This document shows, piece by piece, positions 50,981 through 60,594 of a stretch of DNA of 64,000 nucleotides. The translations under genes and the position numbers were made by a program. Every line of letters starts with the position of its first letter. Within the stretch, counting starts at the first letter, position 1. The notes under the pieces are model-generated. The model was not told where the DNA came from. It saw only the letters and a list, made by a program, of their open reading frames with translations, and searched no databases. Origin of the DNA: Denitromonas halophila (lineage in GTDB: Bacteria; Pseudomonadota; Gammaproteobacteria; Burkholderiales; Rhodocyclaceae); NCBI RefSeq assembly GCF_007625155.1, contig NZ_VMNK01000006.1, forward strand, positions 186,001 to 250,000, read 5' to 3'.

Positions 50981-53050
50981 CTACGCACGGAGCAGGCTTT
51001 CGCGGCCGGCGACCCAGCGCTGCATGACGGCCTCGGCCAATGCCGGCTGCTCGCGCAGCAGGGCTTCGGCCAGATCGCGCGCCTGTTCGACCAGATCGCC
51101 GTCGTTTTCGAGGTCCGCGTAGCGCAGCAGCGGCACACCGCTTTGCCGGGCGCCGACAAACTCGCCGGGGCCGCGGATGCGCAGGTCTTCGCGGGCGATC
51201 ATGAAACCGTCGGTGTGCTCGAAGATCACCTTCAGCCGCGCCCGCGCCGTCTCCGACAAGGCGTTGCCAAACAGCAGAATGCACACTGATTCGGCCGTGC
51301 CGCGCCCCACCCGGCCGCGCAACTGGTGCAGTTGCGCCAGGCCGAAGCGCTCGGCGTGTTCGATGATCATCAGGCTGGCGTTGGGCACGTCCACACCGAC
51401 CTCGATCACCGTGGTGGCCACCAGCAAGTGCAGCTCACCGGAGGCAAAGGCGGCCATGGTGGCGCGCTTCTCGTCGGCCTTGAGGCGGCCATGCACCAGC
51501 CCCACCTTGAGCTCTGGCAGCTGTTCGCTGAGCGAGGCGTGGGTGTCGATGGCGGTTTGCAGGTCCAGTGTTTCGGACTCTTCGACCAGCGGACACACCC
51601 AGTAGGCCTGGCGCCCTTCGGCGCAAGCCTCGCGCACCCGGCCGAGCACCTCGTCACGGCGCGCGTCGGACACCAGCTTGGTGAGAATCGGGGTGCGCCC
51701 CGGCGGCAACTCGTCGAGCACCGACACGTCGAGATCGGCGTAGTAACTCATGGCCAACGTGCGCGGAATCGGGGTGGCCGACATCATCAGCATGTGCGGG
51801 CTGCCTGCGCTGCCCTTCTCACGCAAGGCCAGCCGCTGGCGCACGCCGAAGCGATGTTGTTCGTCGACCACGGCAAGGCCGAGGCGCGGCAGGGCGACCG
51901 GGTCTTCGATCAGCGCGTGGGTGCCGACCGCGAGCATGCTCTGACCGCTGGCCAGGCGTTCAATCGCGGCAGCACGGACCTTTTTACTCAGGCTGCCGGA
52001 GATCCACTCCACCGCCTGCCCCATCGGTTCCAGCCAGGCAGAAAGCTTGAGATAGTGTTGTTCGGCGAGGATCTCGGTCGGCGCCATCAGGGCGGCCTGC
52101 CAGCCCGCCTCGACCGCGCGCAACATGGCCAACGCCGCAACGATGGTCTTGCCGCTGCCCACATCGCCTTGCAACAAGCGCTGCATCGGATAGGGCTGCG
52201 CCAGATCGGCCGCGATCTCGCCATCGGCGCGCTGCTGCGCGCCGGTCAGCGCAAAGGGCAAGGCCGCCAGCAAGGCCTCGGTGAGCTGACCGGTGCCGCG
52301 CAGCGGCGGCGCGGTGCGCGCACGCCGTTGCGCATGGGCTTTGCGCAGTGACAACTGCTGCACCAGTAGTTCTTCGAACTTGATCCGCCGCCAGGCCGGG
52401 TGCGCATGCGCCACCAGCGCGTCGGCGTTGATGTCGGTGGGCGGCTGGTGGAGCAGGCGTACGGCCTCGCCGAAAGGCATCAACCGCAATGGCCGACGCA
52501 GGGCATCCGGCAGCAATTCGTCCAGCCGGTGTGTATCCAGCGCCCGGGCGATCAGCTTGCGCAGCGCGCTCTGAGCCAGCCCGGCGGTGGTGGGGTAGAC
52601 CGGCGTGAGCGCGGTGGGCAGCGCCTCGCCCTCGCCCACCGTGCGGATGCGCGGGTGGATCATTTCGAAGCCGAACATACCGCCGCGCGCCTCGCCGAAC
52701 AGACGCACGCGCTGGCCGACCGCGAGCTGTTTTTGCTGCTGAGGATAGAAGTGCAACAGGCGGACGGTGAGGCTGCCTGTGGCGTCCTGCACCTGGGCCA
52801 CCAGCTGGCGGCGACCGCGGATGCGGATCTCGCAATCGGTGACCACGCCTTCAATCTGCTGCGGCACACCGGGATTCAACTCGGCGATGGCCGCGCAGTG
52901 GGTTTCGTCTTCATAGCGCAGCGGCAGGTGCAGCAGCAGGTCCTGCGGGCCGTGAATGTCGAGCTTGGCCAACCGGCCCGCCAGCTGCGGGCCCACGCCG
53001 GGCCAGCCGGCGCGGTTGGCTGTAGACGCGACCGCCTTGGAGGCTGGCAT
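50981..53050 (-). CDS. recG: ATP-dependent DNA helicase RecG
   Basis: A 689-residue helicase that remodels stalled replication forks. The N-terminal wedge/OB domain covers about residues 1-200. The helicase core has Walker A LLQGDVGSGKTIVAALAML, the DEQH box (LAVVDEQHRFGVRQR), SATPIPRTLAMSYYADLD, and the C-terminal lobe VVATTVIEVGVDVPNASLM-like block with QLRGRVGRG. The length matches the family. It is transcribed after ridA with a 24-base gap. Confidence 0.96.
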   Translation of the reverse strand: MPASKAVASTANRAGWPGVGPQLAGRLAKLDIHGPQDLLLHLPLRYEDETHCAAIAELNPGVPQQIEGVVTDCEIRIRGRRQLVAQVQDATGSLTVRLLHFYPQQQKQLAVGQRVRLFGEARGGMFGFEMIHPRIRTVGEGEALPTALTPVYPTTAGLAQSALRKLIARALDTHRLDELLPDALRRPLRLMPFGEAVRLLHQPPTDINADALVAHAHPAWRRIKFEELLVQQLSLRKAHAQRRARTAPPLRGTGQLTEALLAALPFALTGAQQRADGEIAADLAQPYPMQRLLQGDVGSGKTIVAALAMLRAVEAGWQAALMAPTEILAEQHYLKLSAWLEPMGQAVEWISGSLSKKVRAAAIERLASGQSMLAVGTHALIEDPVALPRLGLAVVDEQHRFGVRQRLALREKGSAGSPHMLMMSATPIPRTLAMSYYADLDVSVLDELPPGRTPILTKLVSDARRDEVLGRVREACAEGRQAYWVCPLVEESETLDLQTAIDTHASLSEQLPELKVGLVHGRLKADEKRATMAAFASGELHLLVATTVIEVGVDVPNASLMIIEHAERFGLAQLHQLRGRVGRGTAESVCILLFGNALSETARARLKVIFEHTDGFMIAREDLRIRGPGEFVGARQSGVPLLRYADLENDGDLVEQARDLAEALLREQPALAEAVMQRWVAGRESLLRA

Positions 53051-53074
53051 GCGCAGGCCGGAGCGGCGACGAAA

Positions 53075-53455
53075 TCAGTCGATCACGAGAATGGCGTCGG
53101 CCTCGACCACGCCGCCCTTGGGCAGCTCTTTGATACCAACCGCGGCGCGCGCCGGGTACGGCTGTTCAAAATAGCGCGCCATGACTTCATTGACCTTGGC
53201 AAAGTTGGCCAGGTCAGTGAGGTAGATGGTGAGCTTGACCGCATCACCCAAGGAGCCGCCAGCGGCTTCGGCGACCGCCTTGAGGTTTTCGAAAACGCGC
53301 TGGGTCTGGGCCTCGAAGCCCTCGACCATGGTCATGGTGGCCGGGTCGAGCCCGATCTGGCCAGAGATGTACACGGTGTTGCCGGCACGCACGGCCTGCG
53401 AATAGGTGCCGATGGCGGCTGGGGCCTTGTCGGTGGCAATGATCTGTTTGCTCAT
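53075..53455 (-). CDS. ridA: RidA family reactive-intermediate deaminase
   Basis: A 126-residue protein that hydrolyses reactive enamine/imine intermediates from PLP enzymes. Family marks are [25 protein letters not shown], the middle [18 protein letters not shown], and the C-terminal [23 protein letters not shown] with the key Arg. It forms trimers. It is upstream of recG on the same strand. Confidence 0.94.
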   Translation of the reverse strand: MSKQIIATDKAPAAIGTYSQAVRAGNTVYISGQIGLDPATMTMVEGFEAQTQRVFENLKAVAEAAGGSLGDAVKLTIYLTDLANFAKVNEVMARYFEQPYPARAAVGIKELPKGGVVEADAILVID

Positions 53456-53585
53456 GAATTGGTTCTCCTGGGTCTATCGATGACCGGCAAGTGCATGACC
53501 CACCGGTGCCTGAACGGCATTGTAACCGCCCGATAAAACGCGCGTTTCCGACGAACCTTCGTCGCCAGAAACAGTCCATGCTGAC

Positions 53586-53933
53586 ATGGACAGCACAGCA
53601 CACATCACTCGCCTCAGCGCCATGCTGGACGGGCCGCATGACGGCCCTCTGCTGCGGTTTGGCCTGGCCAACGCCTATTTGCAGGCGGGCCAGCCGGCCG
53701 AGGCCGTCAAGCACTACCGCGACTGCCTGCAGCGCGACAGCCTGTTCTCTGCCGCATGGAAGCAACTGGGCAAGGCCTTGCTGGCCGACGGCCGCCCGGA
53801 AGAAGCCCTTGGCGCCTATCGCCAGGGGCACCAGGTGGCCACCGACAAGGGCGACATCCAGGCCGCGCGCGAAATGGCGGTGTTCATCCGCCGGCTGGAA
53901 AAAGCCGGTGAGGCGAACGCCACCCCCGAGTGA
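53586..53933 (+). CDS. Tetratricopeptide repeat protein
   Basis: A 115-residue soluble protein with about two and a half TPR units. The clearest are PLLRFGLANAYLQAGQPAEA and AAWKQLGKALLADGRPEEAL, which match the TPR helix pattern. No signal peptide. It may be a protein-protein adaptor; a partner cannot be named. It is convergent with fliW, separated by 9 bases, and divergent from ridA. Confidence 0.8.
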   Translation: MDSTAHITRLSAMLDGPHDGPLLRFGLANAYLQAGQPAEAVKHYRDCLQRDSLFSAAWKQLGKALLADGRPEEALGAYRQGHQVATDKGDIQAAREMAVFIRRLEKAGEANATPE

Positions 53934-53942
53934 CTCGGCCGC

Positions 53943-54380
53943 TTACTGACCGCGCAGCGTGATCTCGCAGCCGACCTGCTCCAGCACTTTCTGGATGCCG
54001 CGCCGGGTGGCGGTATTGACCACCAGCGGCGCCATGAAGTTGGCCTTGAGCCCTGCATCGGCTGGCGAACCGACATCGACGGCGGCCTGTCGCACAATGA
54101 CCGCCACGGTGGCGTCTTCGGGTTGCGTCAAGCCCAGTGAGGCGACATCGGCGTCGGACAAGGTGAGTTCGTAGTTGACGCCCAGCGCGGCCGGATCGGT
54201 CACCGAAAACACAATGGCGGGGTCATCCACGCCCTGCATCTGCAGCACCGAGCCATGCTCGCCGGTCTGGATGAAGGTGAAGCGCTTGCAGGCTTCAAAA
54301 CCCGGCAGGCCGGCGGGGAATTCGATGATCTGATCGGCTTCGACGTCGATCGATCCGAAGGCGGCGCTTTCAATATGCAT
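53943..54380 (-). CDS. fliW: Flagellar assembly factor FliW
   Basis: A 145-residue protein. In well-studied bacteria FliW binds flagellin and CsrA to tie flagellin synthesis to assembly. The family pattern is clear: IIEFPAGLPGFEACKRFTFI near the start, AIVFSVTDPAAL in the middle, and FMAPLVVNTATRRGIQKVL near the end. No other flagellar gene is in the window, so its presence implies flagella elsewhere on the chromosome. Confidence 0.92.
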   Translation of the reverse strand: MHIESAAFGSIDVEADQIIEFPAGLPGFEACKRFTFIQTGEHGSVLQMQGVDDPAIVFSVTDPAALGVNYELTLSDADVASLGLTQPEDATVAVIVRQAAVDVGSPADAGLKANFMAPLVVNTATRRGIQKVLEQVGCEITLRGQ

Positions 54381-54448
54381 GGGTGTCTCCTTGTGTTGTC
54401 GTCAATCTCGGTGGCTTGCCGTGCGCTCAGCGACGGCGCCTCGTCACA

Positions 54449-55162
54449 TCAGGGGTTGCGCACCACCAGCCCTTTGCCCAGGCCGGATTGACGCAGTTTT
54501 TCGCGTGCCGCATCGGCCGCGGCGCGGTCTTTGAACGGACCGACCACCACGCGGCTTTCAATATGCGATTCGATGCCCATTTTGGCGACTTTTTCGTAGA
54601 GCGCCTGGGCGTTCTCGGACGTGCTGAACACCCCGAGCTGGACCAGGTAGCCGGATCGCGGCACCGGCTTTGAGGCCGCGACGGCCGCTTTGACCGGGCT
54701 CGGCGATGTCGGCGTAGCCGCCGGCGCAGGCGCCGGGGTTTCGGGGTCGGCGACCGCGGCGCGGGCGGGCGCATCGCTGCTCTTGAGCACCAGACGCGGC
54801 TTGCCCACCACGGCGGGCGGGGTTTCGTCGGTGCGCTCGGCGGCCGCCACCGGTTGCGGCAGCGTGCTCATCTCGGCCGCAACCGGAGACACGCCGTCCG
54901 ACGCGGGCACGCCGTCTTGCGCGGCCACGCTCGCCTCGACCTCGGCTGCGCTCGGCATGGGTGGCGCGCCTACGGCGGGCACCGGCGGCGGGGGCGCCAT
55001 CACCACGGCCGGGCGGGCGGCGGCATCGTCGGCGCGCTGGGTGTTTTCGAACCAGGCCAGCGCAGCCAGCAGCACCACGATCAGGCCGCCCGCGATGCCG
55101 GCGCGACGGAGCATCTGGCTGCGCAGCGCCGACGGTGTCGTGTCACGTTTTGCTTCACTCAT
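54449..55162 (-). CDS. SPOR-domain inner-membrane protein
   Basis: A 237-residue protein. A short cytoplasmic tail and one membrane segment (AGIAGGLIVVLLAALAWF, about residues 22-40) are followed by a long Pro/Ala-rich periplasmic linker (about 45-155). A C-terminal SPOR domain (about 158-237) begins GYLVQLGVFSTSENAQALYE. SPOR domains bind stem-peptide-free peptidoglycan at division sites. The start overlaps the DUF2802 gene's stop by 4 bases. Confidence 0.88.
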   Translation of the reverse strand: MSEAKRDTTPSALRSQMLRRAGIAGGLIVVLLAALAWFENTQRADDAAARPAVVMAPPPPVPAVGAPPMPSAAEVEASVAAQDGVPASDGVSPVAAEMSTLPQPVAAAERTDETPPAVVGKPRLVLKSSDAPARAAVADPETPAPAPAATPTSPSPVKAAVAASKPVPRSGYLVQLGVFSTSENAQALYEKVAKMGIESHIESRVVVGPFKDRAAADAAREKLRQSGLGKGLVVRNP

Positions 55163-55722
55163 CGTGCGTCCTCTGACCCTTCGGCGGGATCCTGACCCAA
55201 TGATTTGACCAACTCGGCTTCCGCCACGGAAATACTGCAGCGCTCGGCAATGTCCTCGGCTGTCATGCCACGCCGTACCAGTGCCAGCGCCTCACCATAC
55301 AGGGGCGAGACGCGCTGTGCGGCGCGGGCGGCGTCGAGCTGCGCCGCCTGCTCGTTGATGCTCTGCCTGAAAACCAGCTGCTCGGCGCGCAACTGGTCGA
55401 TCTCGCCACGCAACTGGGCCGCGTCGCGGCGCAACTGGCGCACTTCCAGTGCCAGGCTGAAGCTGTCGGCCGCCGCGTTGTCGGGCGCAGCACGCGACAG
55501 CGCGACCACGGCATCATCGGCGACCTCATCCTCAGCGGTATCGGCCGCGATGTCAGCGCGCGTCGCAGCGAGGTCTTCGAGCGCCTCGGCCTTGGCCTCG
55601 ACATCGGCGCCTGCGTCAGCGGAGGTGTCGGCGTCCTTCACGCCCATGGCACGAATCAACTGAAACACCAGATACACCGCCAGCACGGCGACCACAATCC
55701 ATAAAACTTCCCGCGCGCCCAT
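55159..55722 (-). CDS. DUF2802 domain-containing membrane protein
   Basis: A 187-residue protein. The ATG at 55720-55722 follows GGAGG by 7 bases and is preferred to an upstream reading. A membrane segment (VLWIVVAVLAVYLVFQLIRAM) opens it. An acidic Ala-rich region and a coiled coil (about residues 80-135) follow. The C-terminal part (YGEALALVRRGMTAEDIAERC) looks like a small helix-turn-helix and is typical of DUF2802. Function unknown. It is coupled to the SPOR gene. Confidence 0.8.
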   Translation of the reverse strand: MGAREVLWIVVAVLAVYLVFQLIRAMGVKDADTSADAGADVEAKAEALEDLAATRADIAADTAEDEVADDAVVALSRAAPDNAAADSFSLALEVRQLRRDAAQLRGEIDQLRAEQLVFRQSINEQAAQLDAARAAQRVSPLYGEALALVRRGMTAEDIAERCSISVAEAELVKSLGQDPAEGSEDAR

Positions 55723-55724
55723 GC

Positions 55725-57017
55725 TCACGCCTCCTTGCCGGCTTGCGCCAGTGCCTGGTCGAGATCCCACAGGATGTCGGCCTCGGTTTCAATACCCACC
55801 GACAGGCGGACCATGTCGGGCGGCACACCGGCGGCGCGCTGTTCGGCTTCAGACAACTGCCGGTGCGTGGTCGAGGCTGGGTGGATGACCAGGGTCTTGG
55901 CGTCACCCACATTGGCCAGGTGGCTGATCATCTGCACCGCGTTGATGAAGCGCTCGCCCGCGGCCTGCCCGCCGGCGATGCCAAAGCTGAGGATACCGCC
56001 TGCGCCCTTGGGGAAGTAGCGCTGCGCCAGCGAATGATCGGGGCTGGTGTCGAGGCCGGGGTAGTTCACCCAGGCCACCATCGGATGCGCCGCGAGAAAC
56101 TTCGCCACCGCCATGGCATTGGCCACATGGCGATCCATGCGCACCGGCAGGGTTTCGAGCCCTTGCAGCAGCATGAAGGCACTGAAGGGCGACAGCGCCG
56201 GGCCGAAGGTGCGCAGGGTTTCCATGCGCGCCTTCATGGTGAAGCCGAAGTCGCCGAAGGTTTCGTAGAAGTTGACGCCGTGATAGCCCCGCGAGGGTTC
56301 GACCAGCGCCGGAAAGCGGCCATTGTCCCAGGGAAACTTACCGGACTCGATGATCACCCCGCCCATGGTCGTGCCATGGCCGCCAATGTATTTTGTGGCC
56401 GAGTGGATGACGATGTCGGCGCCGTGCTCGATGGGCCGGCACAGATAGGGCGAGGCCAGCGTGCTGTCGATGACCAGCGGCACGCCCGACGCATGCGCGA
56501 CCTCGGCGATGGCGGTGATGTCGAGCACATTAAGGCCGGGGTTGCCGATGACTTCGCCGTACACCACGCGGGTCTTGTCGTTGATCGCGGCGCGGAAGGC
56601 TTCCGGATCGGCCGGGTCGACGAAATGCGTGTTGATGCCCAGCTTGCGCAGGCTCACATCGAGCTGCGAATAGCTCCCGCCATACAGCGTGCGCGCGGCA
56701 ACAATCTCGTCGCCCGCCTCGCACAAGGTGAGTAAGGCGACCATCTGCGCCGACAGGCCTGAGGCCGTGGCCAGCGCGGCCCGCCCGCCTTCGAGCGCGG
56801 CCATGCGTTCTTCAAAGGCCGCGACCGTCGGGTTCGAGATGCGCGAGTACACATTGCCGAAAGTCTGCAGATTGAACAGCGCGGCGGCGTGCTCGGGCGA
56901 GTCGAAGACGAAGGAGGTGGTCTGGTAGATCGGCATCGCCCGTGCGCCGGTGGTGGCGTCGGGCGGCTGGCCGGCATGCAGGCAGAGGGTTTCGAACCCG
57001 TAGCGGTGATCGGGCAT
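55725..57017 (-). CDS. metY: O-acetylhomoserine (thiol)-lyase, MetY-like
   Basis: A 430-residue PLP enzyme that makes homocysteine (or methionine) from O-acetylhomoserine and sulphide or methanethiol. The Cys/Met-metabolism pattern is complete: ETLCLHAGQPPDATTGAR, YSRISNPTVAAFEERMAALE, GGSYSQLD, the PLP-binding Lys in HSATKYIGGHGT, and HPASTTHRQLSE near the end. The length and N-terminus favour MetY over cystathionine gamma-lyase. It precedes the DUF2802 gene by 2 bases. Confidence 0.92.
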   Translation of the reverse strand: MPDHRYGFETLCLHAGQPPDATTGARAMPIYQTTSFVFDSPEHAAALFNLQTFGNVYSRISNPTVAAFEERMAALEGGRAALATASGLSAQMVALLTLCEAGDEIVAARTLYGGSYSQLDVSLRKLGINTHFVDPADPEAFRAAINDKTRVVYGEVIGNPGLNVLDITAIAEVAHASGVPLVIDSTLASPYLCRPIEHGADIVIHSATKYIGGHGTTMGGVIIESGKFPWDNGRFPALVEPSRGYHGVNFYETFGDFGFTMKARMETLRTFGPALSPFSAFMLLQGLETLPVRMDRHVANAMAVAKFLAAHPMVAWVNYPGLDTSPDHSLAQRYFPKGAGGILSFGIAGGQAAGERFINAVQMISHLANVGDAKTLVIHPASTTHRQLSEAEQRAAGVPPDMVRLSVGIETEADILWDLDQALAQAGKEA

Positions 57018-57100
57018 GGTGTCAGCCGGGGAAAGCCGGCAGCGGTGGGCTTAGACGAGGATAATACTGTCGGCATCCACCAACCACAACGCACTCGCCC

Positions 57101-57880
57101 ATGGAACCCGCTCTGATCGCCTTCTGGGCAAAGAAAATCATCGCTATGCTGATTCTCCCGCCGGCCGGCCCGCTGCTGCTGATCGGCCTCGGCCTGATGG
57201 TGGCACGGCTGCGCACGCTGGCCTGGCTGGGCTGGCTGTATGCCCTGGTGGTGAGCCTGCCGATCACCGTCAATTGGCTGACCACGCCGCTGGAGACCGC
57301 GCCACCGATCTCGCTTGAGGCTTTGCAGCAGACTCAGGCCATCGTCATTCTCGGTGCTGGCACCCGCAGCTACGCGCCGGAATACGGCGACACGACTGTC
57401 AACGGGCTGGCGCTCGAACGCCTGCGCTACGGCGCCAAGCTGGCGCGGGATTCGGGCCGGCCCTTGTTGGTTGCCGGCGGCGCGCCCGAACGCCGCACAC
57501 CCGAAGCGCTGATGATGCGCGAGGTCATCGAAGAGGAGTACGGCATTGTCGTGCGCTGGGCGGAGTCCGCCTCGCTCGACACCCGCGACAACGCCAATCT
57601 GAGCGCGCGCCTGCTCGGCGCCGAGGGCATCGAACACATCGCGCTGGTCACCCACGCGGCCCACATGCCGCGCGCCAAAGCCGCGTTCGAAGCCGCCGGC
57701 CTGCGCGTCACGCCCGCGCCGACCGCCTGGCTCTCCAACCCCGACCCCGAGATCGAATGGAGCGACTTCATCCCCAACGCGCGCAGCGCCTACGCCGGCT
57801 GGTTTGCCACCCACGAGTGGGTTGGCGGCCTGGCCTATCGCCTCACGACCCCGACGCCACCGCCGCCCGCGCGGCAGTGA
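57101..57880 (+). CDS. YdcF/ElyC-like membrane protein (DUF218)
   Basis: A 259-residue inner-membrane protein. Two N-terminal membrane segments (residues 12-35 and 40-62) are followed by a Rossmann-like DUF218 domain with AIVILGAGTRS, GLALERLRYGAKLA, PLLVAGGAPERRTPEA, ESASLDTRDNANLSARLL and LVTHAAHMPRAKAAFE. ElyC-type members affect envelope polysaccharide carriers and peptidoglycan; that link is only family knowledge. The last 38 bases overlap the end of the facing PLP-enzyme gene. Confidence 0.85.
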   Translation: MEPALIAFWAKKIIAMLILPPAGPLLLIGLGLMVARLRTLAWLGWLYALVVSLPITVNWLTTPLETAPPISLEALQQTQAIVILGAGTRSYAPEYGDTTVNGLALERLRYGAKLARDSGRPLLVAGGAPERRTPEALMMREVIEEEYGIVVRWAESASLDTRDNANLSARLLGAEGIEHIALVTHAAHMPRAKAAFEAAGLRVTPAPTAWLSNPDPEIEWSDFIPNARSAYAGWFATHEWVGGLAYRLTTPTPPPPARQ

Positions 57881-59144
57881 GTGCCTGCGCCAGATCGGCG
57901 ATCAGGTCGTCTTCATGCTCCAGCCCGATCGACAGGCGCACCAGCCCCTCCGTCACCCCGGCGCGCTCGCGCAGCTCGGCCGGCACGCCGGAGTGGGTGG
58001 TCGAGGCCGGATGGCACACCAGCGATTCGCTGCCGCCCAGGCTCACCGCCAGACGGAACAGCCTGAGCGCATTGATGAAGCGGAAGGCCGCCGCCCGCCC
58101 GCCGTCGAGCACCACCGAAAAGGTTGAACCCGCCCCCTGGCATTGCCGGGCGAAGGCCGCCCGATAGCGCGCATCGTGCAGGTGCGCCGGATGCAGCACG
58201 GTCACCGGATACGGCGACTGTGTCGCCAGCCACTCGGCCACTGCGCTGGCGCTGGCCGCGGCGCGACGCATGCGCAGACCGAGGGTCTCCATCGAACGCG
58301 CCAGCAACCACGACGACTGCGGATCGAGCATGCAGCCGGTGGTCGAGCGCCACTTGCGCAGGCGCTGAATGTGCGTCTGGCTGCCACTGACCGCACCGGC
58401 AATCAGGTCGCTGTGGCCGCCCACGTATTTGGTCAGCGAATAGATCACCAGGTCGATGCCGTGCTGCAGCGGCTGCTGAAACAGCGGCCCGAGCAGGGTG
58501 TTGTCGCACATCGACAGCGGCCGGTAGCCATGCTGCGCCGCGAAGTCCGACAAGGCCGTGTCGACCGCGGCAAAATCCACCAGCGAATTGACCGGATTGG
58601 ACGGCGTCTCGAGATAGAACACCCCCACCCGTCCGCGCGCCGCCGCCGTCTCCAGCGCCGCCCGCATGGCCTCCGCCGACAAGCCGTCGTCGAAGGCCAT
58701 CGCGCCCACGCCCCAGTCGGCCATCACCTGACGGATCAGGGTTTCGGTGCCGCCATACAGCGGGCTGCTGTGTACGATCTGCTCGCCGGGGCGCAGGCTG
58801 GCGAACAGCGCCGTGCTGATCGCCGCCATACCGCTGGCGGTCACTACCGCCGCCTCGGCGCCGTCGAGCAGCGCCAGACGCGCCTCGACCAATTGCAGAT
58901 TGGGATGATTGAAGCGGCTATAGACCAGCCCGCTGGCCCCGGCCGGCGCGGGCGCACGCCCGGCCGCTACATCGAAGAAGGCCTCGCCCTCTTCGGCATT
59001 GCGAAAGGCGAAGGTCGAGCTGTGATAGACCGGCATCTTGACCGCGCCCTGCGCCAGAAACGGGTCATGAGCATGGCTGATCATCTGTGTGTCGGGGTGC
59101 AATGCAGCGTCATCGACGGGGCTGGGGGGCGTGATATCCGGCAT
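57843..59144 (-). CDS. Cystathionine gamma-synthase/methionine gamma-lyase-like PLP enzyme
   Basis: A 433-residue Cys/Met-metabolism PLP enzyme. Marks are VYHSSTFAFRNAEEGEAFF, SRFNHPNLQLVEARLALL, SPLYGGTETLIRQ, the PLP Lys in YSLTKYVGGHSDL and HPASTTHSGVP. It is a paralogue of metY but has a longer N-terminus. I cannot decide between gamma-synthase, gamma-lyase and sulfhydrylase activity. Its 3' end overlaps the facing YdcF-like gene by 38 bases. Confidence 0.85.
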   Translation of the reverse strand: MPDITPPSPVDDAALHPDTQMISHAHDPFLAQGAVKMPVYHSSTFAFRNAEEGEAFFDVAAGRAPAPAGASGLVYSRFNHPNLQLVEARLALLDGAEAAVVTASGMAAISTALFASLRPGEQIVHSSPLYGGTETLIRQVMADWGVGAMAFDDGLSAEAMRAALETAAARGRVGVFYLETPSNPVNSLVDFAAVDTALSDFAAQHGYRPLSMCDNTLLGPLFQQPLQHGIDLVIYSLTKYVGGHSDLIAGAVSGSQTHIQRLRKWRSTTGCMLDPQSSWLLARSMETLGLRMRRAAASASAVAEWLATQSPYPVTVLHPAHLHDARYRAAFARQCQGAGSTFSVVLDGGRAAAFRFINALRLFRLAVSLGGSESLVCHPASTTHSGVPAELRERAGVTEGLVRLSIGLEHEDDLIADLAQALTAARAAVASGS

Positions 59145-59262
59145 CTTTAACTCAGGCTTTCGTCATGAAAACCGTTATCCTGCGCGCCCAAGGTCCGGCC
59201 AGCAAGGCACAGTTCCTGCGGTCAGGCTGGCGCTTTGTCCTGACGGGCGCGCCCGAGCGAGC

Positions 59263-60594
59263 TCACTTCGTCGGGGTATCTTTCGCCGTGCCCATCTCAC
59301 GCCAGAGCCCGCGCGCCATCGCGCCAAGCACGCCCACGCCAAGCAACAGCGCGCCCCACAACCACCAATGGCTGCCGGCCTGCCAGGGCGCCGGTTCGCG
59401 CGGCGCGGCGGCCACAGGGGCCGCCCCCGCCCGCACTCGGGCTGACGCCAAAGCTGCGGCCCGATCGGTGCCGAAACCCGGCACCACCTGACCCGGCGCC
59501 TGCCACACCGAGGGCGCCGACGCATGCCCCACGGCCAAGGTGTAAGGCCCGGCGCCGCGCGCCACAAAAGCCACCGACTCGGGCGTCCAGCCCAGCGCCA
59601 GACGCGGCACCTCGGTTGCGTCGGCATCCAGCGTCACCCGCCACAGCGGGTCACGGGTCGGCGCGATCGTCGTCGCCTCGCCCTCATCGACCCCGCCCGC
59701 CTGCTGCAAGCGGTAGCCCACCGTCCGCGCCCGCCACTGCCAGCGGCCGCTGACCGCCGCGCGCGAGGCCACGCGCGCCGAGATCACATCGGAATCGCTC
59801 ACCGGCACCAAGCGCAGCGCGTCGACCGGGAACAGGCCCGGCGATGAAAAGTCGATGGTTCTGGCGTCCACCTGACCGCTCAGCTCGACCCACTCACGCG
59901 CCACCGACACCGCGCGCCCACTGCTCACCAGCGCCGCGCGCTGCAGCGTGACCGGCGGCGGCGTGCCGACCCAATCCACGCGCAGGTAGCGCGAGCGCAC
60001 CGCCGGCAGGGCAATGCGGTCCTGAACGATGCGCGCCTCGCCCTCGCCCAGCGACAGCAGTGCGCGGCGATGCGCCACCGTGCGCCACTGCTGCAAGTCG
60101 TCCGAGGCCTGCACGCTCACCACCGCTTCAAACGGCGTGGCTTCCGGCCAGATGAGTGTGAGCTCATCGACGGCGGCGTCGAAGTCCTTCACCTCCAGCA
60201 AATAGCCCGGCAGTGCACTCACCGCCGCGGGCGCCGTGCGGTCAACCTCGACACGCACGCTGGTCGCGCCGCTGGCATGCACCGTCACGCCATCGCGCAC
60301 GGGTGCCGAGCGCGCCGGCAAGGCCACCAGCGGCCGCTCGACGCGTAGCGCCTGCGACTCGGTCGGGCGTGGCAGGCGCGCCATGGGCACCGCCTCGCCC
60401 GTCGCATTGAAGATGCGCACATCGCGCAGGTCGGCATGGCGCACGGCGCGATAGACATCGGCCGGCAGGTTCAACTGCAGCAAGCTGGCATCGACCGGCG
60501 CCTCGATGGACAGACGCACATCGAAGTCCTCCACCCCCGGTGCAGCCAGCGCCAGCGGCGCCATCGCCATCAATAACCACGGCAAGGTTTTCAT
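59263..60594 (-). CDS. DUF3999 domain-containing exported protein
   Basis: A 443-residue protein with a signal peptide (LPWLLMAMAPLALA), beta-rich periplasmic domains (ASDDLQQWRTVAHRRALLS is similar to discoidin-like domains) and one C-terminal membrane anchor (HWWLWGALLLGVGVLGAMA). ATG 60592-60594 overlaps the DUF2339 stop (ATGA); a longer reading upstream is a shadow. DUF3999 and DUF2339 genes commonly occur as a pair; function unknown. Confidence 0.85.
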   Translation of the reverse strand: MKTLPWLLMAMAPLALAAPGVEDFDVRLSIEAPVDASLLQLNLPADVYRAVRHADLRDVRIFNATGEAVPMARLPRPTESQALRVERPLVALPARSAPVRDGVTVHASGATSVRVEVDRTAPAAVSALPGYLLEVKDFDAAVDELTLIWPEATPFEAVVSVQASDDLQQWRTVAHRRALLSLGEGEARIVQDRIALPAVRSRYLRVDWVGTPPPVTLQRAALVSSGRAVSVAREWVELSGQVDARTIDFSSPGLFPVDALRLVPVSDSDVISARVASRAAVSGRWQWRARTVGYRLQQAGGVDEGEATTIAPTRDPLWRVTLDADATEVPRLALGWTPESVAFVARGAGPYTLAVGHASAPSVWQAPGQVVPGFGTDRAAALASARVRAGAAPVAAAPREPAPWQAGSHWWLWGALLLGVGVLGAMARGLWREMGTAKDTPTK

